Shown here: one piece after another, positions 1 to 7,315 of the stretch | Numbering within the stretch: the first letter of the stretch is position 1 | How the letters are laid out: every line of letters begins with the position of its first letter | From: Lentisphaeria bacterium UBA7640 | GTDB taxonomy: Bacteria > Verrucomicrobiota > Lentisphaeria > Victivallales > Victivallaceae | Assembly (NCBI GenBank): GCA_002483765.1 | Contig: DLIO01000094.1 | Coordinates: 1-16,230, forward strand | Direction: 5' to 3' | Length of the DNA: 16,230 nucleotides | The notes under the pieces: generated by a model | The model's database searches: none | What the model saw: the letters and a program-made list of their open reading frames with translations, nothing else | Told to the model about the DNA's origin: nothing | Position numbers and translations under genes: made by a program

Positions 1-258
1 GCGCCAAATTACCAGAGAAAATTACTATTTTTAAAAAGATGTGAACGCGACGTTGTGCCAGTTTTTTGGCAAACCCGCAAGAAATTGACGTGTTCTTTTT
101 TTACCTGCGGAAGTTGGGTTAAGAACTGCAATTTGCGTAATATCATGGGAACACCGAAATGGGAGGACGGGAACTCATTCGTGCAAACTTTAACTCTCGG
201 TGTAGCTTGTACCTTTTATGAGTTCTTTGCGGTTAATTTCTCTTCGCTTCCTTAACCT
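1..258. other. Non-coding stretch downstream of the minus-strand operon
   Basis: I see no convincing gene here. An open frame at 55-255 on the plus strand has no ribosome binding site and an unnatural composition. A weak 5-bp hairpin (TGCCA at 56-60, TGGCA at 67-71, T-rich loop) is present but is not a clear terminator. At 221-239 the string AGTTCTTTGCGGTTAATTT resembles the CGTGGTTAA-type repeats found before tatC at 15666-15810, so this spacer may hold one degenerate copy of the same intergenic repeat class. Confidence 0.5.
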
Positions 259-1212
259 CTAAAGCTTCCAATGTGGTATCGGGAAATCGGCCATGGTGTG
301 TAGGCCAGCGGACGTGCGCCGTAGCGCAGCGGCAGCGTTCAGAATTATCGCGGCAGAAGCGACATCACCGTGAATCCCGCCGGCGATACGACTGGAGAAA
401 GAGGGTTGACCGATAATTTCGATGCTGTCGTGCGGATCAGTTTCGCCGACTGCGGCACGGAAATACAGTTCGATTTTTTCTACGCCATCGGCAATGGCGC
501 TGGCGATCTGCTCAATTCCCGCCACTTTACCATCAGCGCCAATAACTGGAGCGATGCTATTTTTAATTTCAGAAATCTGCCATTTAAAAGCGTCTGAAAG
601 CAGATCGATAGATTCAATCAAACCGATGTGCCCAAAACCACCATTCAGTTGTTTTTCCTCAAATTCTGTTACAGTCATGCCTGCGCCGATTTTATTTTGA
701 AACTGCATGCGTCGCGAAGAAGCGTCTTGAATTCGCGATATTTTTATTCGTTCAATAGAACTGCAAACCGACGACATCACTAGCGGCAGATAATCCATTA
801 AAAAACCGGGATTAACTCCGGCACCCAGCACCGCAACTCCGCGACGACGCGCCAAAACATCCAAATCGCCAGCCAAACGCGGAGCAGTACGCCACGGATA
901 TGACAACTCTTCACAGGTGCATACCAACGGCAACGAACACGAAATAACCTCTTTTAACGTATCCATAACGTCAACAAGTCGGGAAACCGTAGTCACGATG
1001 GCGGCATCAGCTTTAACGCGATTAAGGAGCCCACGAGTATATTTTTCAATAACAATTCCAGGTGGCAGTTGTGGCACCAGTTCAGCAAGATCTACTCCGT
1101 GCAATTCAGGTGCAGCATCGACTGCGCCAACTATCTCAAATCCAGGGCGTTCTGTTACCGCTTTGGCCAGAATTTTTCCGAGCTGGCCGACTCCGATCAA
1201 TACTAATTTCAT
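259..1212 (-). CDS. DapB-like / 2,4-diaminopentanoate dehydrogenase-type NAD(P)-binding oxidoreductase
   Basis: Predicted cytosolic 317-residue oxidoreductase with a dihydrodipicolinate-reductase-like N-terminal Rossmann domain. Visible motifs are the dinucleotide-binding loop GVGQLG at residues 7-12 and Asp32 at the end of the second strand, which usually favours NAD over NADP. The segments CTCEELSYPWR (98-108) and GVNPGF (132-137) are typical of the DapB-like proteins annotated as 2,4-diaminopentanoate dehydrogenase. True DapB is shorter (about 240-270), so this is unlikely to be the lysine-pathway enzyme. The substrate cannot be told from sequence. The start lies 7 nt after the MFS stop and a GTGGA box precedes it, so it is probably the last gene of the rpmF operon. 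Possible roles are amino acid or amine catabolism or a repurposed dehydrogenase; the neighbouring exporter gives no clear substrate clue. Confidence 0.75.
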   Translation of the reverse strand: MKLVLIGVGQLGKILAKAVTERPGFEIVGAVDAAPELHGVDLAELVPQLPPGIVIEKYTRGLLNRVKADAAIVTTVSRLVDVMDTLKEVISCSLPLVCTCEELSYPWRTAPRLAGDLDVLARRRGVAVLGAGVNPGFLMDYLPLVMSSVCSSIERIKISRIQDASSRRMQFQNKIGAGMTVTEFEEKQLNGGFGHIGLIESIDLLSDAFKWQISEIKNSIAPVIGADGKVAGIEQIASAIADGVEKIELYFRAAVGETDPHDSIEIIGQPSFSSRIAGGIHGDVASAAIILNAAAALRRTSAGLHTMADFPIPHWKL

Positions 1213-1219
1213 TTTCCAC

Positions 1220-2440
1220 TCAGTGTAAATATTTTTTCGTTCGTTGCAAAGTGATAAACATCAATGGCAGGAGCAGTATGAAGGCCACGCTTCCGCCATA
1301 AAAAATCCAGCGTACCCCTAAATTATAAATAATCGCTCCACCAATTAATGAACTAATCACTGAACCACCAACGCGCGCACTGGCCGACCAGCCAAAGACC
1401 AAACCTCGTTTGCTTAAAGGCGTCACCCTCGATAAAATAGTTTGGAATACCGGATCAAGGCCGCCAGCAAAGAAAAACAGTAAAAAGCGTGATATTCCAA
1501 GCGTTAATAAACTGCCGGCGGCTCCCTGCCCGATCATCATAAAGACCGATATTGCAACACACGGCAGAGCAATTTTTATTGCTGAATAACGATCACTTAA
1601 ATAGCCCATCAACAAACCGGAAGCAATTCCGGCCAATGCTGCCGCAGCGCAGATTATTCCAGTCCAGTAGGCGGCATCTTTCATGCCGTTAATCAATTCA
1701 ACTTGCATGGCAATGAACGGAGCATCAAAATTTCTCGCTATCCCGATAAATAAAAAAAGGATTAACAATGTCCAGACTATCGTGCTAAATGAGGGTAATG
1801 AAAAGCGGCTGCGAGGACGTCTGATACGCTTCATCGCTAATCTACGACGATCCATATTCGGAGGAATAAAATCTTCGCGAACCAGTAAAACTAAAAGCCC
1901 TGCACAGGCAAGGAGCACACCACAAGAGAAAAATGCCGCCGTATAACCGAAACGGTTAGTAATAATGCCGCCGAAAAAAAACCCCAACATAGTACCACTC
2001 CAAAGCGCGGAACTAAGCATTCCAAGCGCCGTGCCTAAATGTTTATCTGGAGTAGAACTACAAATTAAGGTCTGCGCTGCATTGACGGTTCCTGAACACG
2101 CTCCGGCAATTATTCTGATCAATATCAACCAAAACATGCTCGGAGCAATTGCCATCAGCGGCATAAATATTGCGCTACCGAAATTGGCACGTAACAACAT
2201 AACGCGCCTACCGTAACGATCTGAAAGTGCTCCCCATAATGGAGTAAAAACACAAAATGCAGCCTGTCCAGAGAAATAAAATGCTGCAACCCAAAAACCG
2301 CGTTCTGCCTCATCAATGATCTTCAGGTGTTCGCGAATAAATAATGGAATAAATGGCATTACTGCGCTGAACGCCGCAATCGACATAATTTGAGATAACC
2401 AGACCAGGAAAAGGTTCTTTTTCCAACTAATCGTCTTCAT
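1220..2440 (-). CDS. MFS efflux transporter, MdtG-like
   Basis: Inner-membrane major facilitator with 406 residues and about twelve hydrophobic segments, the standard MFS size. The loop between helices 2 and 3 carries the MFS motif-A signature WGALSDRYGRR (69-79) followed by MLLR. A second, weaker copy (GYLSDRY) occurs in the C-terminal half, as expected from the internal duplication. The N-terminal pattern (AFSAVMPFIPLF, then FTPLWGALSDRYGRR, then a Gly-rich fifth helix) resembles the drug/H+ antiporters MdtG/YceE. The true substrate is unknown. The ATG lies inside the 3' end of the upstream 91-residue gene (14-nt overlap), with AGGAAA a few bases upstream, so translation is probably coupled. 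Naming it mdtG would overstate the evidence. Confidence 0.85.
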   Translation of the reverse strand: MKTISWKKNLFLVWLSQIMSIAAFSAVMPFIPLFIREHLKIIDEAERGFWVAAFYFSGQAAFCVFTPLWGALSDRYGRRVMLLRANFGSAIFMPLMAIAPSMFWLILIRIIAGACSGTVNAAQTLICSSTPDKHLGTALGMLSSALWSGTMLGFFFGGIITNRFGYTAAFFSCGVLLACAGLLVLLVREDFIPPNMDRRRLAMKRIRRPRSRFSLPSFSTIVWTLLILFLFIGIARNFDAPFIAMQVELINGMKDAAYWTGIICAAAALAGIASGLLMGYLSDRYSAIKIALPCVAISVFMMIGQGAAGSLLTLGISRFLLFFFAGGLDPVFQTILSRVTPLSKRGLVFGWSASARVGGSVISSLIGGAIIYNLGVRWIFYGGSVAFILLLPLMFITLQRTKKYLH

Positions 2441-2702
2441 CGATGATTTCCTGTGCCGTCACATCAATTATCTCTTCGCTAGACGGGATATCTGGCCGTT
2501 CAGTGTCAAAATGAGATGATTTGCGACCCAAGTTTTTATGGATAAAATTAGTTTTATTTTTCACAAATGAGCGACTGCTGGGGAATAATGATGCAATGAT
2601 CAGAAAAAAAAGAATTATCGGAATAGCGACTATCAACATGCAAATAGCAATAAGCACAAAGAGAAAAGTCGCCAATTGTCCGATGAGTGATTTATTTGCC
2701 AT
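2427..2702 (-). CDS. Small membrane protein with acidic C-terminal tail, unknown function
   Basis: I do not recognise this 91-residue protein. Residues about 7-42 are strongly hydrophobic (LATFLFVLIAICMLIVAI, then ILFFLIIASLF), forming one long or two close membrane helices. A basic stretch with several Lys/Arg follows (about 48-63), then an acidic tail ending in DEDD. By the positive-inside rule the tail is probably cytoplasmic. The ATG overlaps the trmL stop by 11 nt, and its own 3' end overlaps the MFS start by 14 nt. This tight packing on the same strand is the main evidence that it is real. It might be an accessory to the MFS exporter, but only position suggests this. Confidence 0.65.
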   Translation of the reverse strand: MANKSLIGQLATFLFVLIAICMLIVAIPIILFFLIIASLFPSSRSFVKNKTNFIHKNLGRKSSHFDTERPDIPSSEEIIDVTAQEIIDEDD

Positions 2703-3183
2703 GATTTAATTCCTGTTGACGTAAACCTTCATAAAGCACAATAGCGGCCGAGTTTGCCAAATTCAAACTGCGACAAAATTTACCGCCCATTGGAATCGTA
2801 AACATCCGTTCACGATATTTTTGGTAGAAATCCTTAGGTAACCCCGAACTTTCATTGCCAAACACTAAATAAGCTGCTTGCGGATATTTGACATCCCAAT
2901 AAGCAGCTTTACTTTTAGTCGTAAAAAAATAGAGTTCAGCGGCAGGATTACGTTCGGCAAACTCTTCCCAGTTCTGATAAATTTTCAAGTCAACGTGAGC
3001 CCAGTAATCCATTCCAGCGCGCTTCACATAACGGTCATCTAGCGAAAAACCAAACGGTTGAATCAGATGCAAGCACGACCCAGTGGAGACGCAAAGTCGC
3101 CCGATTCCGCCTGTGTTTTGTGGTATTTCAGGATGAACCAACACCAAATTTAACGGGGTACGATTGTCGCCGCACGTTTTCAT
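2692..3183 (-). CDS. trmL: tRNA (cytidine(34)-2'-O)-methyltransferase TrmL (SPOUT family)
   Basis: Predicted cytosolic AdoMet-dependent enzyme that 2'-O-methylates the wobble base (C34, or cmnm5U34) of tRNA-Leu isoacceptors. At 163 residues it is close to E. coli TrmL (157), a minimal SPOUT protein without an extra RNA-binding domain. The three SpoU/TrmH-superfamily motifs are visible: NTGGIGR (23-29), VFGNESSGLP (107-116), and RSLNLANSAAIVLYE (138-152), which forms the trefoil knot and the AdoMet pocket. The start codon shares one base with the fabH stop (TGATG), pointing to translational coupling. Its place right behind rpmF-plsX-fabH links it to growth-related genes, but no mechanistic connection to lipid synthesis is implied. 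Confidence 0.93.
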   Translation of the reverse strand: MKTCGDNRTPLNLVLVHPEIPQNTGGIGRLCVSTGSCLHLIQPFGFSLDDRYVKRAGMDYWAHVDLKIYQNWEEFAERNPAAELYFFTTKSKAAYWDVKYPQAAYLVFGNESSGLPKDFYQKYRERMFTIPMGGKFCRSLNLANSAAIVLYEGLRQQELNHGK

Positions 3184-4166
3184 CAGTATTTAATAATAAT
3201 GGAGCCCCAGGTCAAACCCCCTCCAAACGCAGTCAGAAGAATATTTTGTCCTTTTTTAATCAGGCCCTCGCGAATCATTTCATCGAGACAAATACCAATA
3301 GTAGCAGATGAGGTATTGCCGTAACGATTGACATTGACATAAACACGTTCATGTGGAATTGAAAGACGGTTTGCAACCATTTTCAAAATGCGCAAATTAG
3401 CTTGATGCGGAACCAACCAATCGATATCCGCGCTAGTTAGTTTAGCGATTTCCAGAGCCTCATTGGATGAATCAGCCATTGCGCCGATAGCCAATTTAAA
3501 AACATCTTGCCCGTCCATATGGATATAGTTGGAAGACTCGTTGATATTCTCTGGAGTTAGTGGCATGCGACTGCCGCCAGCAGGAACTTGAAGTTTTCCC
3601 CAGTGGTTACCGTCAGCGCCAAGTGAAGCCGCAATAATTGAATCTTCACCATTCTCAGTAGTTTCTAGCAACAAAGCGGCAGCGCCATCGCCGAAAAGGA
3701 CACAAGTATTACGATCAGACCAGTCGGTAATATAAGATAATTTTTCTGAACTGACCACCAGTACTCGCTTAAATTTCTTGTTCGTCAACATCATGGAATG
3801 CGCAACTTCAAGTGCGTAAATCAAGCCAGTGCAAGCTGCTTGGAGGTCAAAACAGAATGCCCGTGGGCAATTTAAGCGTTGCTGCAAAATGCATGCTGAA
3901 CTAGGAAAGAGATGATCTGGCGTGATTGTACAAAAAATGATGCCGTCAATCTCTTCCGAACTGATTCCCGCAGCCTCAATAGCTCTTATTGATGCATGAT
4001 AAGCCATATCAGAAACGGCTTCATCATCAGCTGCAATATGGCGTTCGGCAATCCCCGTGCGGGTCGTAATCCATTCATCACTCGTTTCAACCATTTGTGT
4101 CAAATCGGAGTTGGTTAATATCTTTTCTGGAAGATAAGAACCCGTACCTGCTATTCTAATGCCCAT
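3183..4166 (-). CDS. fabH: 3-oxoacyl-ACP synthase III (KAS III)
   Basis: Starts fatty-acid elongation by condensing an acyl-CoA primer (usually acetyl-CoA) with malonyl-ACP in the cytosol. At 327 residues it is normal for FabH. The catalytic triad is intact: Cys112 in AACTGL, His254 in VPHQAN and Asn284 in GNTSSA. The N-terminal thiolase-fold signature TSDEWITTRTGI (28-39) and the C-terminal FGGGLTWGS are also typical. It lies 34 nt downstream of plsX in the classic order rpmF-plsX-fabH, where fabD and fabG follow in many bacteria; here trmL follows instead. Primer preference (straight or branched) cannot be read from the sequence by eye. Confidence 0.97.
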   Translation of the reverse strand: MGIRIAGTGSYLPEKILTNSDLTQMVETSDEWITTRTGIAERHIAADDEAVSDMAYHASIRAIEAAGISSEEIDGIIFCTITPDHLFPSSACILQQRLNCPRAFCFDLQAACTGLIYALEVAHSMMLTNKKFKRVLVVSSEKLSYITDWSDRNTCVLFGDGAAALLLETTENGEDSIIAASLGADGNHWGKLQVPAGGSRMPLTPENINESSNYIHMDGQDVFKLAIGAMADSSNEALEIAKLTSADIDWLVPHQANLRILKMVANRLSIPHERVYVNVNRYGNTSSATIGICLDEMIREGLIKKGQNILLTAFGGGLTWGSIIIKY

Positions 4167-4200
4167 AAAATCCCCTGAACTATCTACACAACTTCAGCTG

Positions 4201-5238
4201 TTAATTTTTATTCCCTGACTCAAAGTCCGCTATCAGCGCACCGGTCTCGGTTACTCGTTTAATAATCCTACCATTGATATCGTATTCCACAAATTCGCCG
4301 GCAACTTTGATACCGTTGCGAACAGATTTCGCCGTTGACGAACCATGGCCGATAATCATAACACCGTTAATACCAAGCAGTGGCGCACCGCCAGCTTCTT
4401 CAGCATCAGCGAATGATTTGAGTTCACGAAATGCGTTTCGCGCCAATATCGCACTGGTTTTACGCAATGCGTTTTTCGTAAATACTCCCTTCAGCCAATA
4501 CATCGTTGATCTGGCCAAGCCTTCACAGGTTTTCAACAAAACATTACCCATAAAGCCGTCACAAACCACTACTTCTGTAATGTTTTCAAAAATCGTATTG
4601 CCCTCAACGTTACCGATAAAATTAATCGGCATCGCTGCGAGCTTCTTAAAAGTCTCTTTGGTCAGCTCATTGCCCTTAGTCTCTTCTTCGCCGACACTCA
4701 AAAGTCCGATACGTGGGCGTTCCATATTAAAAAAATATTCCGCGTATGCCTCACCCATCAGTGCAAATTGAACCAAATTTATCGGCTCACAGTCTGGATT
4801 TGCGCCAGCATCTAATAAAATATATTTACCGTACATTCCTGGCATCACAGTAGCGATAGCTGGGCGCTCAATACCGTCAAGAGTTCTGACTAGAACTGCT
4901 GACACCGCCACCGCCGCGCCAGTATGCCCAGCACTAAAAACCGCATCAACCTCTTTATCGCGCAATAACTTAGCGCAAATAGTGATTGATGATTTCTTTT
5001 TCCCGCGAATAGCTACTGTAGCCGGTTCGTCCATCTCAATAGTATCTTCGGCGTGAACCAATTTCACCCGCGGATGATCAGCAATCCTATACTTTTCAAG
5101 ATAATGTGCGATTTTCCCTTGGTGACCAACAATCGTTATTTCGTATTGGGGAAAATCATACAATGCAATTGTGATTCCTTCAATCACTACTGCGGGAGCG
5201 TGGTCGCCCCCCATTGCATCAACCGCAATTCTGATCAT
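4201..5238 (-). CDS. plsX: Phosphate acyltransferase PlsX (acyl-ACP:phosphate)
   Basis: Converts acyl-ACP and phosphate to acyl-phosphate, the donor used by PlsY to acylate glycerol-3-phosphate in phospholipid synthesis. It acts as a peripheral membrane enzyme. The 345 residues match the family (about 330-356). The N-terminal signature RIAVDAMGGDHAP begins at residue 3. The conserved internal blocks are SAGHTGAAVA, LLDAGANPDC and VCDGFMGNVLLK, with the C-terminal GHGSS segment. The start lies only 6 nt after the rpmF stop, so the two are surely co-transcribed. The order rpmF-plsX-fabH is conserved across many phyla and supports the assignment independently. Confidence 0.97.
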   Translation of the reverse strand: MIRIAVDAMGGDHAPAVVIEGITIALYDFPQYEITIVGHQGKIAHYLEKYRIADHPRVKLVHAEDTIEMDEPATVAIRGKKKSSITICAKLLRDKEVDAVFSAGHTGAAVAVSAVLVRTLDGIERPAIATVMPGMYGKYILLDAGANPDCEPINLVQFALMGEAYAEYFFNMERPRIGLLSVGEEETKGNELTKETFKKLAAMPINFIGNVEGNTIFENITEVVVCDGFMGNVLLKTCEGLARSTMYWLKGVFTKNALRKTSAILARNAFRELKSFADAEEAGGAPLLGINGVMIIGHGSSTAKSVRNGIKVAGEFVEYDINGRIIKRVTETGALIADFESGNKN

Positions 5239-5244
5239 GATTAA

Positions 5245-5427
5245 TTACTCGGTTTCAAGCGCAATAATTTGCTTACCTTTATAGGTTCCACATGAAGAAC
5301 ATACACGATGTGGTTTGAGTGGGCTTTTGCAAGCTGTGCAGTAAGTTGCTTGAACGCCTTTGTAACGGTTAGCCGCTTTACGCGACCGTATCTTCATCTT
5401 TGAAGTTTTTCTTTTTGGCACTGCCAT
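5245..5427 (-). CDS. rpmF: 50S ribosomal protein L32, zinc-binding (C+) form
   Basis: Small component of the large ribosomal subunit, 60 residues, standard length. It begins with the near-invariant MAVPKRKTSK and has a basic N-terminal half. Four cysteines at 30, 33, 43 and 46 form a CxxC...CxxC zinc ribbon, so this is the zinc-containing paralogue type rather than the Cys-free form some bacteria induce under zinc starvation. The ATG is chosen by the family N-terminus and by AGGAGA at 5435-5440 on the minus strand, 7 nt upstream. It heads the lipid-gene operon behind the promoter at 5511-5538. Confidence 0.97.
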   Translation of the reverse strand: MAVPKRKTSKMKIRSRKAANRYKGVQATYCTACKSPLKPHRVCSSCGTYKGKQIIALETE

Positions 5428-5451
5428 TTCTCTATCTCCTGATTTTAATAA

Positions 5452-5470
5452 ATTCCGGAACTCCCGGAAT
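5452..5470 (-). promoter_or_regulatory. Leader hairpin upstream of rpmF
   Basis: A perfect 7-bp inverted repeat, ATTCCGG and CCGGAAT, surrounds a 5-nt loop. It lies between the predicted transcription start (about 5504) and the rpmF ribosome binding site, 11 nt before AGGAGA. The stretch after it on the minus strand (TTTATTAAAA) is a poor U-tract, so a leader structure is more likely than a strong terminator. It could tune the expression of rpmF-plsX-fabH, but no known leader family is recognised. Confidence 0.45.
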
Positions 5471-5510
5471 AGTATTCAATGATTAATTTTACTTACAAAT
5501 GAAACTATAA

Positions 5511-5538
5511 AATATATCCTGATGTCACTGTTTTTCAA
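5511..5538 (-). promoter_or_regulatory. Sigma-70-type promoter of the rpmF-plsX-fabH operon
   Basis: Read on the minus strand: TTGAAA (-35, 5 of 6 consensus, at 5533-5538), a 16-nt spacer, then TATATT (-10, 5 of 6, at 5511-5516). Transcription would start near 5504, giving a leader of about 75 nt before rpmF. It lies after the candidate terminator of the preceding radical SAM gene, in the only sizeable gap of the minus-strand block. Confidence 0.6.
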
Positions 5539-5587
5539 CTCCCAACGAGTGAAGAATTTTGAAATATTTTTAAAAGACGAATAACAA

Positions 5588-5604
5588 CCTCATTTAAACT
5601 GAGG
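5588..5604 (-). terminator. Candidate terminator after the radical SAM gene
   Basis: On the minus strand, 16 nt after the radical SAM stop codon, CCTCA pairs with TGAGG around a 7-nt loop and is followed by TTGTTATT and a further T-rich run. The stem is only 5 bp and the T-tract is interrupted, so at best it is a weak intrinsic terminator. Its position between two transcription units makes the function plausible. Confidence 0.4.
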
Positions 5605-5620
5605 ATCATCCAGAATCGAC

Positions 5621-7249
5621 TCAACTATTTCTCACTGGTTTTCTCACTAATATTTCTGATGGATGCGGCCCGTAATACAACTTAAAATAGTAGATATTAC
5701 AACCGGATTGCCACTCGGCATCGCGGGGATTGGTCCAACATTCTCCGACATTGCCAGTGAATTCAATTTCAAAAAAACGTTGTGGAATGCCGGCATTGGC
5801 CTTAGACCAAATCGTTTTAGTGTCTGCTGGAATCGAGTGTGGAAACAATCTGCCACGTCCTTCCGCTTTGTAGATCCCAGCAACCAATCCGGCAAAATAC
5901 AAAACTTGTTGAGCAGGTGAATCGGCTTCGAGTAATTTAGCCATAATCTCAAAACGTACATCCAACGCTGGTTTACCATATTCAAAAAGTTCATCGTGTT
6001 GCAACAGATAATCGAGCAGTTTCTCCAAAAACTGCGGGTCATTTTTTACCGCAAAGGCAAATGCAGAGTGTAATTGGCGAGCATTAGAAAATCCATCCAA
6101 TAGTTGCGAAAGAGTTTTCGCCGTACGCATATCAGCTCGGCTCATATTAGGAGTTGAGATTATCTCGTAAGGCGGTTCCGGATTAAATTCAATACCAGGA
6201 TTATCATCGATCAGCGGCGTGCCTGGCAATATTTTTAATTTTTCCAGCTGAATTTCATGCGGATATAATGCTAATAAACTTTTAACGTCATCAAGCAGTG
6301 ATGCTAACGATTGTTTGGGTAAACCAGCGATCAAATCAATGTGCAATTCGAAATTTTCACAACCGAGAAGACCACGCAAACTGTTAAGAATGTTTTCCGG
6401 TTCTCCAGAACGGCGACAGGCTTGCAAAACTTCAGGATTAAGTGATTGAACTCCGGCTTCAATATGGAGTTTATCGGCTGGCGCTTTCGCTAATTCTTCG
6501 AATAACAGCGGGGTTAAACCAGCCGGTTCAATTTCCAGGTGAAAACTTATTTCAGGAAATTCTTCTCGAAACAACCTCAATAATTCAATCGCGCGCGCTT
6601 GACCAAGATTAAAAGTGCGATCTAGCACTCTAATATTACGAAAACCGTGTCCGCGCAATGCTTGTAAATCCGCGCGGACTCTAGCAATAGAATGAAACTT
6701 AACTTTGTGACTTAATGAACTCGTGCAAAAAGTACAATGACCTGGACAACCACGCGAGGTTTCAATCTGCCAGAACGGTTTTTCCGGACTGACATAGCCA
6801 AGCTGGTGAGGTGACGGCAATTCATCTAGTTCGCCCTCAAAACATCCATCCATAACTTCATTGTTCTGTAAATAATGATAAAATCCAGATTCGTCACCAC
6901 GCAAAACCGCATCGATCTCAGGATAGCGACTTAAAAGCTGCTGATTATCGCCGAGAAACTCCGGACCTCCAAGCACCAATCGTGCCTGTGGCAACGTCAC
7001 ACGCGCGATTTTCATCAATTCCAGCACTGCTTCACGATTGAACAAATAAACGGTAGCACAAATTACCGATGGTTTGATTCGTAGGAGTTCTGCTTCAAAA
7101 AGCGCCGCATCAGCATTTTTAACGGTAAACTCAATTTTATGCCAATGCCATTCTGGTGCGAGTTTTTCAGTATACGCACGCAACATTCCATATGACAGCA
7201 TCGAATGCGAATATGACGCATTAACTTCTAAAAATAACAGATCAAACAT
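5621..7249 (-). CDS. B12-binding-domain radical SAM protein (DUF4080 type)
   Basis: Predicted cytosolic iron-sulfur enzyme of 542 residues. Residues about 1-130 resemble the cobalamin-binding fold found in many radical SAM enzymes (DLLFLEVNASYSHSMLSYG at the start, LVLGGPEF near 91-98), but the canonical DxHxxG cobalamin motif is not evident. The radical SAM core follows, with the 4Fe-4S cysteines C168, C172 and C175 in the CxxxCxxC motif GCPGHCTFC. After the barrel the segment EPPYEIISTPNMSRADM and the rest (about 370-535) fit the DUF4080 C-terminal domain. The substrate is unknown; such proteins are usually annotated only as B12-binding radical SAM. It follows the GT-C-like gene by 66 nt and is probably the last gene of the rpoN unit. 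Confidence 0.85.
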   Translation of the reverse strand: MFDLLFLEVNASYSHSMLSYGMLRAYTEKLAPEWHWHKIEFTVKNADAALFEAELLRIKPSVICATVYLFNREAVLELMKIARVTLPQARLVLGGPEFLGDNQQLLSRYPEIDAVLRGDESGFYHYLQNNEVMDGCFEGELDELPSPHQLGYVSPEKPFWQIETSRGCPGHCTFCTSSLSHKVKFHSIARVRADLQALRGHGFRNIRVLDRTFNLGQARAIELLRLFREEFPEISFHLEIEPAGLTPLLFEELAKAPADKLHIEAGVQSLNPEVLQACRRSGEPENILNSLRGLLGCENFELHIDLIAGLPKQSLASLLDDVKSLLALYPHEIQLEKLKILPGTPLIDDNPGIEFNPEPPYEIISTPNMSRADMRTAKTLSQLLDGFSNARQLHSAFAFAVKNDPQFLEKLLDYLLQHDELFEYGKPALDVRFEIMAKLLEADSPAQQVLYFAGLVAGIYKAEGRGRLFPHSIPADTKTIWSKANAGIPQRFFEIEFTGNVGECWTNPRDAEWQSGCNIYYFKLYYGPHPSEILVRKPVRNS

Positions 7250-7315
7250 ATTAAATACCGCAAAGATGACATAGGGTTTCAGTCAGCGGAACATTTATTA
7301 GAATAAATAACTTCA

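Noticed and set aside
55..255. Open frame of 66 codons at the left end
   Set aside because: No ribosome binding site, unnatural residue composition and no recognisable motif; it lies in spacer DNA with repeat-like text.
4274..4771. 165-codon frame antisense to plsX
   Set aside because: Shadow frame; the opposite strand encodes a complete, well-conserved PlsX.
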